The translations under genes and the position numbers were made by a program. Under the pieces are notes generated by a model, which saw only the letters and a list, made by a program, of their open reading frames with translations, did no database searches and was not told the origin of the DNA. From positions 1 to 64,000 of the forward strand of contig NZ_ALAB01000004.1 in the NCBI RefSeq assembly GCF_000280055.1: a stretch of DNA of 64,000 nucleotides. The letters are read 5' to 3'. Below, piece after piece: positions 16,489-26,040 of the stretch (position 1 is the stretch's first letter; each line of letters starts with the position of its first letter). Source of the DNA: Alishewanella aestuarii B11. GTDB taxonomy: Bacteria; Pseudomonadota; Gammaproteobacteria; Enterobacterales; Alteromonadaceae.

Positions 16489-16757
16489 CCGCTACGTTTT
16501 GGGCAACGGCTGCATTGCCGGTCGTTGCCCCTGCATTTCGCGCTCCCTGCCTCGCTTTAGCCTGCCAGCGATAGACTTTTTTCAGCGCTACAGGTATAAC
16601 TATAAGCATAATAATAAATTATTTTACCTGTCATGTCGGAATTCCCAGACATCCTCTATGCTGAAGTCAAATCGGTACCAGCTGCTGTCGTAAGGGTGGC
16701 GGGGTGCTGCTGTTACTCAGGTCAGCCACTTAATCACTTACAGGAACTTACTGCGCT
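16489..16757. other. intergenic region before the first Mrp operon
   Basis: No convincing gene is present. A perfect 8-bp stem (GGGCAACG at 16500-16507 with CGTTGCCC about 12 bases later) follows ptrB but lacks a T tract. The mrpA ribosome site AGGAA is at 16742-16746, a longer spacing than usual. No promoter hexamers stand out. Confidence 0.5.
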
Positions 16758-19553
16758 ATGAATGTGTTATGGATTTTGCTGCTACCGATGCTGGGGACCC
16801 TGGTGCCGTTATTGCTGGCCAAACAATCCCGCAGCCGTAATGCCTGGGGTACCGCGGCGGCGCCAGCGCTGGCGCTGGCGATCTTATTAAGCACCACTCA
16901 AAGCGTGTTTTCCGGCGAGGTATTGTTGCAGCAATGGCAATGGATCCCGCTGCTGGGGCTGGATCTGACCATCCGGCTGGACGGCCTGGCGTACCTGTTT
17001 TCCTTACTGATCCTGGCCATTGGCCTGCTGATTATTCTGTATGCCCGTTATTATCTGTCTGAGCAGGACTCGATGCCGCGTTTCTACAGCTTTCTGATGC
17101 TGTTTATGACGGCGATGCTGGGGATAGTGCTGTCGGGTAATATTCTGCAAATCTGGTTGTTTTGGGAGCTCACCAGCATCAGTTCCTTTTTACTGATCAG
17201 CTTCTGGTGGCATAAGTCTGAAGCGCGCCGTGGCGCTCGCATGGCATTAACCATTACCGGTGGTGGCGGGCTTTGTTTGTTAGCGGCATTTTTACTGCTG
17301 GGCAATATTGCCGGCAGTTACCAACTGGCTGATATCTTAGAGCAGGGAGCCTTAATTCAGCAACACAGTCTGTATCCGCTGCTGCTGGTGCTGTTCTTAC
17401 TGGGCTGTTTTACCAAGTCAGCACAGTTCCCGTTTCATTTCTGGTTACCCAATGCCATGGCGGCCCCGACGCCGGTCAGTGCCTATCTGCACTCTGCTAC
17501 TATGGTTAAAGCCGGTATCTTTCTGCTGGCGCGCTTTTACCCAGCGTTGTCGGGCACTGAGCTCTGGTTCTTGCTGGTTAGCTTAACCGGCCTGACGACT
17601 TTGTTGGTTGGTGCTTATCTGGCGCTGTTTAAACATGATTTAAAGGGCCTGCTGGCCTATTCCACCATCAGCCATCTGGGGTTGATCACCTTATTGTTTG
17701 GTCTGAATGCGCCGCTGGCGGCGGTGGCCGGCGTTTTTCATATTATTAACCACGCGACCTTTAAAGCCTCACTCTTTATGGCCGCCGGTATTATTGACCA
17801 TGAATCCGGTTCGCGCGATATGCGGCGCCTAAATGGTCTGTGGCAGTTTATGCCGATCACCGCAACCCTGATGATGGTGGCCGCTGCGGCCATGGCCGGG
17901 GTGCCGCTGCTGAATGGTTTCCTGTCAAAGGAAATGTTTTTCGCCGAAACATTGCAACAGCACCTGCTGGGCGCCTTATCCTGGATTATTCCGCTACTGG
18001 CAACGGTGGCGGCGGTTTTCTCGGTCGCGTATTCGTTACGCTTAATTCATGACGTGTTCTTTAATGGTCAGCCGAAAGGACTGACCAAGACGCCGCATGA
18101 GCCGCCGCGCTATATGCGCTTACCGGTTGAGGTGCTGGTAGTGCTCTGTATTCTGGTTGGGATAGCACCCGCGATGTTGGTTGGCGGTTTATTAAATAGC
18201 GCAGCCAGTGCGGTGCTCGCCGGTAATTTACCGGAGTACAGCCTGGCGATCTGGCATGGCTTTAATCTGCCGCTGCTGATGAGTGCCATCGCGCTGGCCG
18301 GTGGTGTGCTGATGTATGTAAAACGCAAGCAACTGTTTGATTTTCAGAGTGCGCTACCTGGTGTCGATACACTGAATATTTTTGAGCAGCTGATGAAACA
18401 GCTGACCCGCAGCGCCGAAAAACTGTATAACTGGATTGATAATGGTTCGCTGCAGCGTTATATGGCGCTGCTGTTAACCGCCTTTGTGATCCTGGCCGGC
18501 TTGCCGCTGATCCAGATGGATGCGCTGGGCGGCGGCCGGGCGGAAATTCCCATCGATGCGGTTAATGCGACCGGTGCCGCTATGCTGCTGATCAGTGCCT
18601 TTGCCACTGTGGTCTGGCATCGCAAACGGGTCGTGGCCTTACTGATGATTTCAGTGGTGGGCCTGATGGTGTCGATTGCCTTTACCCGCTTTTCGGCCCC
18701 CGATCTGGCACTGACACAATTAAGTGTGGAAGTGGTGACCATTATTCTGCTAATGCTGGCACTGTTCTTCCTGCCACATAAAACGCCGAAACAATCTGAG
18801 CCATCTAAGGTGGTACGGGATCTGGGGCTGGCCTCTCTGGTCGGTATTATTGTCGGTAGCCTAAGCTATGCCATTATGACGCGGCCCTTTACCACCATTT
18901 CTGATTTCTTTATTGCCAATGCCAAAACCGGCGGTGGCGGCACCAATGTGGTGAACGTGATCCTGGTCGATTTCCGCGGCTTTGATACGCTGGGTGAAAT
19001 CGCGGTACTGGGGATTGCTGCGCTGGGGATCTTTAAATTACTAACCCGTATTCCGGTATTTAAACCCAGCAGCGACGGCGAAGGCCGGCCCTGGGCCCGA
19101 GAGCGGCACCCGTTACTCTTGGCCACCGTGGCCCAGAGTATCCTGCCGCTGGCGCTGATGGTGTCTATCTATATTTTCTTCCGTGGGCATAACCTGCCGG
19201 GTGGTGGCTTTATCGCCGGCTTGATTACTGCGGTGGCCATTATCCTGCTCTATATCTCGCAAGGGGTGGACTGGGTTAAAGCGCGGATGAATATCGAGTA
19301 TCAGCGGGTGGTGGCAGTGGGTCTATTGATTGCCTTTATGACCGGGTTAGCAAGCTGGCTGTTTGGCCGCCCTTATCTGACGTCCTGGTTCGACTACTTC
19401 CAGTTACCGCTATTTGGAGAAATCGAACTGGCCAGTGCTATTGCTTTTGATTTGGGCGTCTATGTCACTGTTGTTGGCGCGACCCTGCTGATCCTGGCCA
19501 GCCTGGGTAAGATGACCACCTCGTACCGGCCAACTCATAAGGAGCAATTGTAA
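16758..19553 (+). CDS. mrpA: Mrp Na+/H+ antiporter subunit A-B fusion
   Basis: Main proton-channel subunit of the multi-subunit Mrp cation/proton antiporter, 931 aa. Residues about 60-430 are the NuoL/MrpA antiporter core, with the conserved [10 protein letters not shown] glutamate and the [20 protein letters not shown] channel lysine region (the motif continues with ATMVKAG). Residues about 600-790 are the MrpA C-terminal domain, including [18 protein letters not shown]. Residues about 790-925 match MrpB ([17 protein letters not shown]). The A+B fusion is typical of group 2 (six-gene) Mrp operons. It is followed directly by subunits C to G. Role: sodium efflux and cytoplasmic pH control at alkaline pH. 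Confidence 0.95.
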   Translation: MNVLWILLLPMLGTLVPLLLAKQSRSRNAWGTAAAPALALAILLSTTQSVFSGEVLLQQWQWIPLLGLDLTIRLDGLAYLFSLLILAIGLLIILYARYYLSEQDSMPRFYSFLMLFMTAMLGIVLSGNILQIWLFWELTSISSFLLISFWWHKSEARRGARMALTITGGGGLCLLAAFLLLGNIAGSYQLADILEQGALIQQHSLYPLLLVLFLLGCFTKSAQFPFHFWLPNAMAAPTPVSAYLHSATMVKAGIFLLARFYPALSGTELWFLLVSLTGLTTLLVGAYLALFKHDLKGLLAYSTISHLGLITLLFGLNAPLAAVAGVFHIINHATFKASLFMAAGIIDHESGSRDMRRLNGLWQFMPITATLMMVAAAAMAGVPLLNGFLSKEMFFAETLQQHLLGALSWIIPLLATVAAVFSVAYSLRLIHDVFFNGQPKGLTKTPHEPPRYMRLPVEVLVVLCILVGIAPAMLVGGLLNSAASAVLAGNLPEYSLAIWHGFNLPLLMSAIALAGGVLMYVKRKQLFDFQSALPGVDTLNIFEQLMKQLTRSAEKLYNWIDNGSLQRYMALLLTAFVILAGLPLIQMDALGGGRAEIPIDAVNATGAAMLLISAFATVVWHRKRVVALLMISVVGLMVSIAFTRFSAPDLALTQLSVEVVTIILLMLALFFLPHKTPKQSEPSKVVRDLGLASLVGIIVGSLSYAIMTRPFTTISDFFIANAKTGGGGTNVVNVILVDFRGFDTLGEIAVLGIAALGIFKLLTRIPVFKPSSDGEGRPWARERHPLLLATVAQSILPLALMVSIYIFFRGHNLPGGGFIAGLITAVAIILLYISQGVDWVKARMNIEYQRVVAVGLLIAFMTGLASWLFGRPYLTSWFDYFQLPLFGEIELASAIAFDLGVYVTVVGATLLILASLGKMTTSYRPTHKEQL

Positions 19554-19909
19554 TGGAAACCCTGTTTGCCTTATGTATCGGTTTTTTAACCGCCTGTGGC
19601 GTGTTTTTAATGCTGCGTGGCCGTACCTTCCCGGTCGTGGTAGGTTTGACCATGCTGTCTTATGCGGTCAATTTGTTTATCTTTGCCTCCGGCCGCTTAA
19701 ATCTGAAAGGTGCAGTGGTACTGGGAACGTCCGACAATTACGCGGATCCTTTGCCACAGGCCTTGGTATTAACCGCGATAGTAATAGGTTTTGCGATGAC
19801 AGCCTTTTTAGTGATCCTGGCGATCCGGGCCCGCGCCGATCTGGGGAATGACCACGTGGATGGCAGTATGCCGGCGCCGCGTCACGCCAAGCGGGAGCGC
19901 ACCAAATGA
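19553..19909 (+). CDS. mrpC: Mrp antiporter subunit C
   Basis: A 118-aa inner-membrane protein with three helices, homologous to NuoK of complex I. The motif [21 protein letters not shown] is the family hallmark (given here as landmark around residues 64-84). Its start overlaps the last base of the mrpA stop, with AGGAG upstream. The C-terminal tail after residue 100 is polar and basic and differs from the copy in the second operon. Confidence 0.95.
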   Translation: METLFALCIGFLTACGVFLMLRGRTFPVVVGLTMLSYAVNLFIFASGRLNLKGAVVLGTSDNYADPLPQALVLTAIVIGFAMTAFLVILAIRARADLGNDHVDGSMPAPRHAKRERTK

Positions 19910-21420
19910 ATCATTTGATCCTGGTGCCGATATTACTGCCGTTTTTAACGGCGCTGCTGATTATGCTGCCGCCAATCCACTATTCACCACAGCGCCGGCG
20001 TTGGCTCAGTATGATCGCCACTGCATTGCTGCTGGTGGTATCCGTCGTCTTATTGCTCACTATTCAGCAGCAAGGGCTGACATTTTACGCCCTTGGGAAT
20101 TGGCAACCGCCTTTTGGTATCATAATGGTGGCTGATCTGGTCAGCTGCATTATGCTGTGTCTAACTGCCTTTCTGGCTCTGGGCGCCATCAGCTATGGCA
20201 GTGCCGGTGAAGATGAAAAAGGCTCATTCTTCCACCCGCTGTTTCAGTTCCAACTAATGGGGATTAACGGCGCCTTCCTTACCGGCGACCTGTTTAACCT
20301 GTTCGTATTTTTTGAAGTCCTGCTGATTGCTTCCTATGCGTTGTTGATCCATGCCGGTGGCAAAAATAAAACCCGTGCGACTGTGCATTATGTGATACTA
20401 AACTTGACCGGCTCGGCAGTGTTCTTGCTGGCCCTGGCGATCCTGTACGGTACCCTGGGCACGCTGAATATTGCCGACATGGCACTGAAAGTCACCCAGT
20501 TGCCGGATGATAACCTGATGCTGGTTAAAGCCGGCGCCTTAATGCTGTTGATAGTCTTTGCGCTGAAGGCGGCTATTTTGCCGCTGCAGTTCTGGTTACC
20601 GGCTACCTATGCCTCCGCCTCGGCGCCTGTTGCCGCCCTGTTTGCGGTAATGACCAAGATTGGTGTTTATGCACTGCTGCGGGTGTTTACCACCATTTTT
20701 GGCGAGCAAGCTGGCCCACTACAAGGGTTAGCGAACAGTTGGTTGTGGCCCTTTGGCTTAGCGACGATGCTGCTTGGCGCCATTGGTGTGCTGGCCAGTC
20801 AGGATTTCCGTAAGCTGGTTGCCAATCTGGTGCTGGTTTCGGTTGGCAGTCTGGTGGTGCTGGTGGCAGTACAAAATACCGCTGCCCATGCTGCGGTACT
20901 GTATTACACCGTACACTCGACCTTGATCTGTGGCGCCTTATTCCTGCTGGCAGATTTGATTGCGACCCAGCGTGGCAAGGCACAGGATCGACTGGTCGCC
21001 GCGCGGCGGGTGAATCAACCGGTGTTGTTGGGCACGCTCTTTGTGCTGTGTGCTATTTCTGTCGCTGGCCTACCGCCGTTATCAGGCTTTATCGGCAAGG
21101 TGATGCTGCTGCAGGCGGCCTTTGGCGCCAATGGTCAATACTGGCTGTGGGCTATTCTGTTGTTATCCAGCCTATTAGTACTGATTGGTCTGTCACGTGC
21201 CGGTAGTACCCTGTTCTGGCGGGTAAGTGGTATGCAAAAAGCCGAAGAGCGGGTGCAACCTTTACAATTATTTGCCGTGTTATGGTTACTCAGTGCCAGC
21301 CTGCTGCTAATGGTATTCGCCGGCCCACTGACAGAACTTAGCTTTGCTGCCGCCCGCCAACTGGCAGATGTGCTGGGTACCATCCAAAGCATTCTTCCCG
21401 GCTCAGGAGTCTTACCATGA
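19906..21420 (+). CDS. mrpD: Mrp antiporter subunit D
   Basis: Second antiporter-like subunit, 504 aa, homologous to NuoN/NuoM and MrpA. About 14 membrane helices. The key helix FVFFEVLLIASYALLIH carries the conserved glutamate at about residue 136, and ALKAAILPLQFWLPATYASA carries the channel lysine (landmark near residues 223-242). ATGA overlap with mrpC and with mrpE. Identity to the minus-strand MrpD at 23760-25259 is clear by eye but far from complete. Confidence 0.95.
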   Translation: MNHLILVPILLPFLTALLIMLPPIHYSPQRRRWLSMIATALLLVVSVVLLLTIQQQGLTFYALGNWQPPFGIIMVADLVSCIMLCLTAFLALGAISYGSAGEDEKGSFFHPLFQFQLMGINGAFLTGDLFNLFVFFEVLLIASYALLIHAGGKNKTRATVHYVILNLTGSAVFLLALAILYGTLGTLNIADMALKVTQLPDDNLMLVKAGALMLLIVFALKAAILPLQFWLPATYASASAPVAALFAVMTKIGVYALLRVFTTIFGEQAGPLQGLANSWLWPFGLATMLLGAIGVLASQDFRKLVANLVLVSVGSLVVLVAVQNTAAHAAVLYYTVHSTLICGALFLLADLIATQRGKAQDRLVAARRVNQPVLLGTLFVLCAISVAGLPPLSGFIGKVMLLQAAFGANGQYWLWAILLLSSLLVLIGLSRAGSTLFWRVSGMQKAEERVQPLQLFAVLWLLSASLLLMVFAGPLTELSFAAARQLADVLGTIQSILPGSGVLP

Positions 21421-21953
21421 GAATGACACCCCGCTTTAGCTGGTTGCCGACGCCTTATCGTAGCCTGCTGTTATTTGTGATCTGGTTATTGCTGAACCAG
21501 AGTCTGGCGCTGCTGCATTTGTTTTTTGCAACAGTATTGGCGATTGGTATTCCCTGGATCTGTTACCGCTTCCGCGATCCGCAGCCATTAATTGAACGCC
21601 CGGGCCTGGCGCTGCGTTATATTCTGCGGGTGTTTGCCGACATTATTACCGCTAATGCACAGGTGGCGGTGTTGATCCTGGGACCTGTTAAGAAGCTGCG
21701 CCCTGCCTTTGTCCGGATCCCGCTGGATTTACAACATAATTTACCGCTGACCATTCTCGCAGCGTCAGTATCGATGACCCCGGGAACGGTAAGTGCCGAT
21801 ATTTACCCCAGCATCGAGCATCTGGCACCCGACGAACCGCTGCCACAGCGCTGGTTACTGATCCACGTCTTGGATATGGATAATGAAGCCGAGCTGATTG
21901 CCACCATCAAAAGCCGCTATGAAGCACCACTGAAGGAGATCTTCCAATGTTAG
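21417..21953 (+). CDS. mrpE: Mrp antiporter subunit E
   Basis: A 178-aa subunit with N-terminal hydrophobic segments and a C-terminal soluble domain containing ILAASVSMTPGTVSADI, the MrpE signature (MrpE proteins share a TPGT core). MrpE is needed for stable assembly of the complex. The start overlaps mrpD (ATGA) and the end overlaps mrpF by 7 bases. It is about 20 aa longer than the minus-strand paralogue, largely at the N terminus. Confidence 0.93.
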   Translation: MRMTPRFSWLPTPYRSLLLFVIWLLLNQSLALLHLFFATVLAIGIPWICYRFRDPQPLIERPGLALRYILRVFADIITANAQVAVLILGPVKKLRPAFVRIPLDLQHNLPLTILAASVSMTPGTVSADIYPSIEHLAPDEPLPQRWLLIHVLDMDNEAELIATIKSRYEAPLKEIFQC

Positions 21954-22216
21954 CGCAGGTGATTTTTTTAGTGTTCGGGATGATTAGCCTGGCATTGCTG
22001 CTTAATCTATGGCGGCTGATGCGTGGTCCCAGCCTGCCCGATCGGATCCTGGCGCTGGATACCATGTATATCAACAGTATCGCGCTGATTATCCTTTATG
22101 GCTTGCTGATGGGCTCGCCGCTGTATTTTGAAGCGGCGCTGCTGATTGCGATGATTGGTTTTGTGAGTACCGTCGCGGTATGTAAGTTCTTACTTCGTGG
22201 CGACATTATTGAATAG
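21947..22216 (+). CDS. mrpF: Mrp antiporter subunit F
   Basis: An 89-aa, three-helix inner-membrane subunit. The motif RLMRGPSLPDRILALDTM (residues about 22-39) defines the family and is thought to be part of the cation path next to MrpG. It overlaps mrpE and is followed after 8 bases by mrpG. Confidence 0.94.
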   Translation: MLAQVIFLVFGMISLALLLNLWRLMRGPSLPDRILALDTMYINSIALIILYGLLMGSPLYFEAALLIAMIGFVSTVAVCKFLLRGDIIE

Positions 22217-22224
22217 GAGGAAGC

Positions 22225-22611
22225 ATGAACCATTGGCTTGAGTGGGCTGTTGCCTTCTTTTTATTACTCGGCGGCAGCTTTGTGTTGATTGGCTCTATTG
22301 GTCTGGTACGGATGCCGGATTTCTTTACCCGCTTGCACGGCCCAACTAAGGCCACGACCCTTGGCATGGGAGGGATCTTATTGGGCTCGATTTTCTATTT
22401 CAGTATGTCACCGGAAACGCTGAGCGTGCATGAAATGCTGATCACCATCTTTTTACTGATCACAGCGCCGGTCAGTGCTCATATGTTGATTAAAACGGCA
22501 CTGCACCACCGTTTAAAAGCGGTGGAACATACCCAGGGCGAACAGGAATTAAAACGCGGCCAGGCGTTTGCCAGTAAAGAGGGCAATAGAAGTGAAACGC
22601 CGGATGATTAA
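22225..22611 (+). CDS. mrpG: Mrp antiporter subunit G
   Basis: A 128-aa subunit with three membrane helices and a polar C-terminal tail. GLVRMPDFFTRLHGPTKATT (residues about 27-46) is the family signature. TAGGAGGAAGC gives a strong ribosome site. It is the last gene of the plus-strand operon; its stop lies within a hairpin shared with the converging operon. Confidence 0.94.
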   Translation: MNHWLEWAVAFFLLLGGSFVLIGSIGLVRMPDFFTRLHGPTKATTLGMGGILLGSIFYFSMSPETLSVHEMLITIFLLITAPVSAHMLIKTALHHRLKAVEHTQGEQELKRGQAFASKEGNRSETPDD

Positions 22612-22627
22612 TGATTAATCCGGCGTT
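22596..22627. terminator. hairpin between convergent Mrp operons
   Basis: AACGCCGGAT (22596-22605) pairs perfectly with ATCCGGCGTT (22618-22627) around a 12-base loop. It contains the mrpG stop and lies 8 bases from the stop of the opposing mrpG. Neither side has a real T tract, so termination may be weak or rely on collision of the two transcripts. Confidence 0.6.
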
Positions 22628-22635
22628 AGCCTAAC

Positions 22636-23019
22636 TTAACTCTTCTGCTCGGTGTCCGACGCTTCCTGACTGCGAAGCGTATGGCTTTGCTCATCATAAC
22701 AGCCTTGCAGCTCGTCTTTTAAGGTTTTCTCCCACAGTGGCACACCGATAAAGTAGCCGGCGCGGCCTATAGTATGGGCGGCAATCGGCGAGGTGAGGGT
22801 GGTAAAAGCCATCACCGCTAGCGCCTTTAAGGTGACACTGCTTTCACCGAAGAACAGCATCACGGCACACATAATTAAACCGGCACCCAAGACCCCGGAT
22901 TTGGTGGTGGCGTGCATTCGGGTCAGCAGGTCTGGCATCCGGAACACGCCGAGTGCGGCTACCAGCATAAACAGGCAACCGGCCAATAAGAAAATGGCGG
23001 CAAGTAGTTCACTGATCAT
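22636..23019 (-). CDS. mrpG: Mrp antiporter subunit G, second operon
   Basis: A 127-aa MrpG paralogue with FRMPDLLTRMHATTKSGVLG as the family signature. Start 23019 (MISELLAAIF) is preferred over the upstream ATG at 23058 because GAGGAGGT lies just before it and the product begins with the first membrane helix. It overlaps the end of mrpF by 11 bases. Its C-terminal tail is acidic and unrelated to that of the plus-strand copy. Confidence 0.93.
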   Translation of the reverse strand: MISELLAAIFLLAGCLFMLVAALGVFRMPDLLTRMHATTKSGVLGAGLIMCAVMLFFGESSVTLKALAVMAFTTLTSPIAAHTIGRAGYFIGVPLWEKTLKDELQGCYDEQSHTLRSQEASDTEQKS

Positions 23020-23293
23020 GGCGTTGACCTCCTCGTTCCAGATAACGGGCAAACCCAATGGCGGTTAAAAAGGCGGTAAGCGCCAGCACCATGGTGACAT
23101 CAATATAGGCGTCTTTACCACTACGGATGGCATAAAGACCGATAACACCGACGGTGATAGAGGCGATCAGTTCCAGTGCCACGACCCGGTCCGGCAGGCT
23201 CGGGCCACGTAGCAGCCTTACCATGGCTAACAGTAAGGCTAACCCCAGAATGACAAAGCCGGCCAGCACGGCATAATCCAAAATGCTATTCAT
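23009..23293 (-). CDS. mrpF: Mrp antiporter subunit F, second operon
   Basis: A 94-aa three-helix protein with the MrpF signature RLLRGPSLPDRVVALELI at about residues 26-43. It overlaps mrpE by 4 bases and mrpG by 11. It is clearly homologous to the plus-strand mrpF, with differences spread along the length, as in ancient paralogues or separately acquired copies. Confidence 0.94.
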   Translation of the reverse strand: MNSILDYAVLAGFVILGLALLLAMVRLLRGPSLPDRVVALELIASITVGVIGLYAIRSGKDAYIDVTMVLALTAFLTAIGFARYLERGGQRHDQ

Positions 23294-23763
23294 CGCATCA
23301 CCCTTAAAATTTTTGCTTCCATCCGTTTTAGCTCAGACATCACCTGTTGCTCATCGTACAGGTACATTACATGCACATAGAGCACCTTGCGATCGGTTGA
23401 CACGTCCAGACTCAGTGACCCTGGTGTTAACGTGATGGCATTGGCCACCATGGTAATTTCCATATCGGTTTCTGCCCGAAGCGGCATCGCGATAACGCCG
23501 GGTTTCATCAAATTGGTCGGTGTCAGCACGTCCCAGGCCACCTTCAGGTTGGCCATAATCAGTTCTTTGGTAAAGAACAGCATAAAATTCAGTAAACGTG
23601 GTACCTGTAACCTGTATTTACGCACCTCTGGCTGACCGCGAAAAACGAAGATCAACACCAGATAAGACACGATAAAGCCGACCAGCAAGCCGACACCACT
23701 CATGGTATCGGTCAGGGCGGCCCAGATCAGGGCCATTACCAGATTGGCTAATAATGGATTCAT
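23290..23763 (-). CDS. mrpE: Mrp antiporter subunit E, second operon
   Basis: A 157-aa MrpE with N-terminal membrane segments and the MVANAITLTPGSLSLDVS core. Where the first copy has a TPGT core, this one has TPGS; both occur in the family. It overlaps mrpD and mrpF by 4 bases each, which indicates translational coupling. Confidence 0.93.
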   Translation of the reverse strand: MNPLLANLVMALIWAALTDTMSGVGLLVGFIVSYLVLIFVFRGQPEVRKYRLQVPRLLNFMLFFTKELIMANLKVAWDVLTPTNLMKPGVIAMPLRAETDMEITMVANAITLTPGSLSLDVSTDRKVLYVHVMYLYDEQQVMSELKRMEAKILRVMR

Positions 23764-25259
23764 TTCGCGCCTCCCAACACAGCCTCAATATAGCGCTGCG
23801 GCTCCAGTAACTGCTGCGCGGCGGTTTCGGCCAGCACATAGATTGGCTGGGCAAAGATACCAATGGCCACTGTCATCGCCGCCAGCAGACCGGTGGTCCA
23901 GTACAGGGCAGTATTGCGGTACGGTGCCGGCACTTCAATTGCTGGCTCTGGCGCTTTCTTCCAGAACGCCTCATTCCAGATCTTGATCATTGAGAACAAG
24001 GTAAAGAGACCAACAAACAGCGCTATGGCCACCGCCCACCAGGCTTGTGCTTCGACACCGGCTTTAATCAGAATAAACTTGGCGAAAAAGCCGGAGAGCG
24101 GCGGCACCCCGGCCAGAGAAAACGCCGGGATCATAAAGAGTAGCGCCAGTCCAGGGTGTTTCTTATAAAGTCCACCCAGCTGCTTTAATTCAAAACTGCC
24201 ACCCAGCCGGTACATCATACCGGCGACAAAGAACAGGTTCGCCTTCACGATAATATGGTGCATGATATAGAACACCCCGCCAATCAGTGCCAGCGGCGTA
24301 AAGAGCGCCAGGCCAAGCATCATATAACCAATCTGGCTGATAATATGGAAACTGAGGATGCGGCGCACTTCATACTGCGATGCTGCTCCCAGCACCCCGG
24401 TTAGCATGGTAAAGACCGCCATCCACAGCAGGATCTGATGCGTAAAGTCGACTTCGCCGGTAAACATCAGCGTAAATACCCGGTACAGCGCATAAACTCC
24501 GACCTTGGTGAGCAGGCCGGCAAACACCGCTGACACGGCAACCTGAGGCGTGTGATAAGAGGCCGGCAACCAGAAAAACAGCGGGAAGGCCGCCGCCTTG
24601 ATCGAGAAAGCGATCAAAAACAGCATTGCCACCAGCGTTACCATTTTCGGATCTTCAACCTGCTGCAACCGTACTGCGATATCCGCCATATTCAGCGAGC
24701 CGACCAGACCATACAACAGGCCGATCGCGGTCAGGAACAGAGCAGAGGACAACAGGTTGAGCGTCACATATTTGATGGCGCCTTCCATTTGTGCCCGCTC
24801 GCCGCCCTGGATCAGCAGTGCAAAAGAGGCCACCAGCAAGACTTCAAACCAGACGTAGAGGTTGAAAATATCGCCGGTTAAAAAGGCACCGTTCACGCCG
24901 GCCAGCAGCAGGTGTAACAGCGGGTAGTAGCCAAAGCGCTCAAAGCGCTTACGCACCGTTTTCAGGCTGTAAACTGCGGTGGCGAAGCCGGTAATGGCGG
25001 CCAGCAACACCATAATGGCACCCAGTAAATCCGACACCAGCACTATGCCAAAGGGCGCTGGCCAGGAACCCACCTCCAGCACCTTAATGCCGTTAAGCCA
25101 GGTTTGCCAAATCAGTACTATCGCCGCGACCAGCACTGCAGCTGTGCCCAGTACGCCCAGAATACGCTGTACACCATGGTTATTAAGCGCCACCAACGAC
25201 AGGGCGCCGATAATCAGCGGAATAATCACCGGTAACGCAATCAGAACTGACATATCCAT
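23760..25259 (-). CDS. mrpD: Mrp antiporter subunit D, second operon
   Basis: A 499-aa multi-helix antiporter subunit homologous to NuoN. The conserved glutamate lies in YVWFEVLLVASFALLIQ at about residue 132, and FSIKAAAFPLFFWLPASYHT has the channel lysine (landmark near residues 219-238). It abuts mrpC (shared base at 25259). Its presence with A, B, C, E, F and G gives a full seven-subunit set. Confidence 0.95.
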   Translation of the reverse strand: MDMSVLIALPVIIPLIIGALSLVALNNHGVQRILGVLGTAAVLVAAIVLIWQTWLNGIKVLEVGSWPAPFGIVLVSDLLGAIMVLLAAITGFATAVYSLKTVRKRFERFGYYPLLHLLLAGVNGAFLTGDIFNLYVWFEVLLVASFALLIQGGERAQMEGAIKYVTLNLLSSALFLTAIGLLYGLVGSLNMADIAVRLQQVEDPKMVTLVAMLFLIAFSIKAAAFPLFFWLPASYHTPQVAVSAVFAGLLTKVGVYALYRVFTLMFTGEVDFTHQILLWMAVFTMLTGVLGAASQYEVRRILSFHIISQIGYMMLGLALFTPLALIGGVFYIMHHIIVKANLFFVAGMMYRLGGSFELKQLGGLYKKHPGLALLFMIPAFSLAGVPPLSGFFAKFILIKAGVEAQAWWAVAIALFVGLFTLFSMIKIWNEAFWKKAPEPAIEVPAPYRNTALYWTTGLLAAMTVAIGIFAQPIYVLAETAAQQLLEPQRYIEAVLGGAK

Positions 25260-25603
25260 TAGTCGGTCCCTTTCATTTCGTTCATATCGTCGGTACGGAT
25301 CACCTCATAGGCACGGTGCAGCAATACCACGGCAAAAGCCAGTACACCGAAACCAATAACGATAGCGGTGAGAATTAACGCTTGTGCTAATGGGTCAGCC
25401 GAGCCACCGACCACTGTTTCTGCACCTTTAGCAATCAGTGGCGGCACGCCACGTTCCAGGCCAGCGACGGTGAAAATTAGCAAGTTTGCCGCGTTCGACA
25501 ATAAGATCAGACCGATTAACAGCTTTACCATTGAGCGGCGCAGCATCATATAAATGGCGGCGGCATAGAGGCAGCCAATCAGAATAGCCATCAGGGTGGT
25601 CAT
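25259..25603 (-). CDS. mrpC: Mrp antiporter subunit C, second operon
   Basis: A 114-aa NuoK-like subunit with three helices and the [20 protein letters not shown] hallmark. It carries an insertion-like stretch (GAETVVGG) before that motif compared with the plus-strand copy. Its start shares one base with the mrpB stop. Confidence 0.95.
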   Translation of the reverse strand: MTTLMAILIGCLYAAAIYMMLRRSMVKLLIGLILLSNAANLLIFTVAGLERGVPPLIAKGAETVVGGSADPLAQALILTAIVIGFGVLAFAVVLLHRAYEVIRTDDMNEMKGTD

Positions 25604-26040
25604 TAGTGTTCAGCCTCCACCAGAGTAAAGATAACGGTAAGCACAGTACCAATCACGCCAAGAAAAACACCGATATCGAAGATCAGCGGCGTGCTGAGTT
25701 TTAAATCACCAAAAATTGGCAGTGGCAGTGTCCACCATTGAGCAGTAAAGAAGTTATCGCCTACCAACAACGAGGGCAGTGAAGATAAAGCTGCCAAAGC
25801 CAGGCCAATGCCAACCAGTTGCAGCGGATGCACCCTGAGCAGGGCTTTGGCAGAGGGGTAATCATCGGCAAATAATTTTAAGGCGATAGCTGCTGCGGCC
25901 ACCAGACCACCAATAAAGCCACCGCCGGGTTCATTGTGACCGCGTAACAGCAAGAACAAAGAAAACAATAACAATAGCGGCAATATAATAGTGGTGCCGG
26001 TGCTCAGGATCAGTGAGCGCATATTAAACTGACGGCTCAT
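25603..26040 (-). CDS. mrpB: Mrp antiporter subunit B, second operon
   Basis: A 145-aa stand-alone MrpB with four hydrophobic segments and the [20 protein letters not shown] signature. In the opposing operon the equivalent sequence is the C-terminal part of the fused MrpA. Separate A and B genes mark group 1 (seven-gene) Mrp operons. Confidence 0.95.
   Translation of the reverse strand: MSRQFNMRSLILSTGTTIILPLLLLFSLFLLLRGHNEPGGGFIGGLVAAAAIALKLFADDYPSAKALLRVHPLQLVGIGLALAALSSLPSLLVGDNFFTAQWWTLPLPIFGDLKLSTPLIFDIGVFLGVIGTVLTVIFTLVEAEH

Noticed and set aside
16500-16528. Terminator after ptrB
   Set aside because: The 8-bp stem is perfect but is followed by CTGCATTTCG, without a T tract, so I list it only as a note in the intergenic entry.
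16499-16693. 64-aa open frame between ptrB and mrpA
   Set aside because: Its composition is unlike neighbouring proteins, it lacks a ribosome site and no domain is recognisable.
24552-24881. 109-aa plus-strand open frame within the second mrpD
   Set aside because: It is the shadow of a membrane-protein gene on the opposite strand; its polar, Gln/Arg-rich sequence is typical of such antisense frames.
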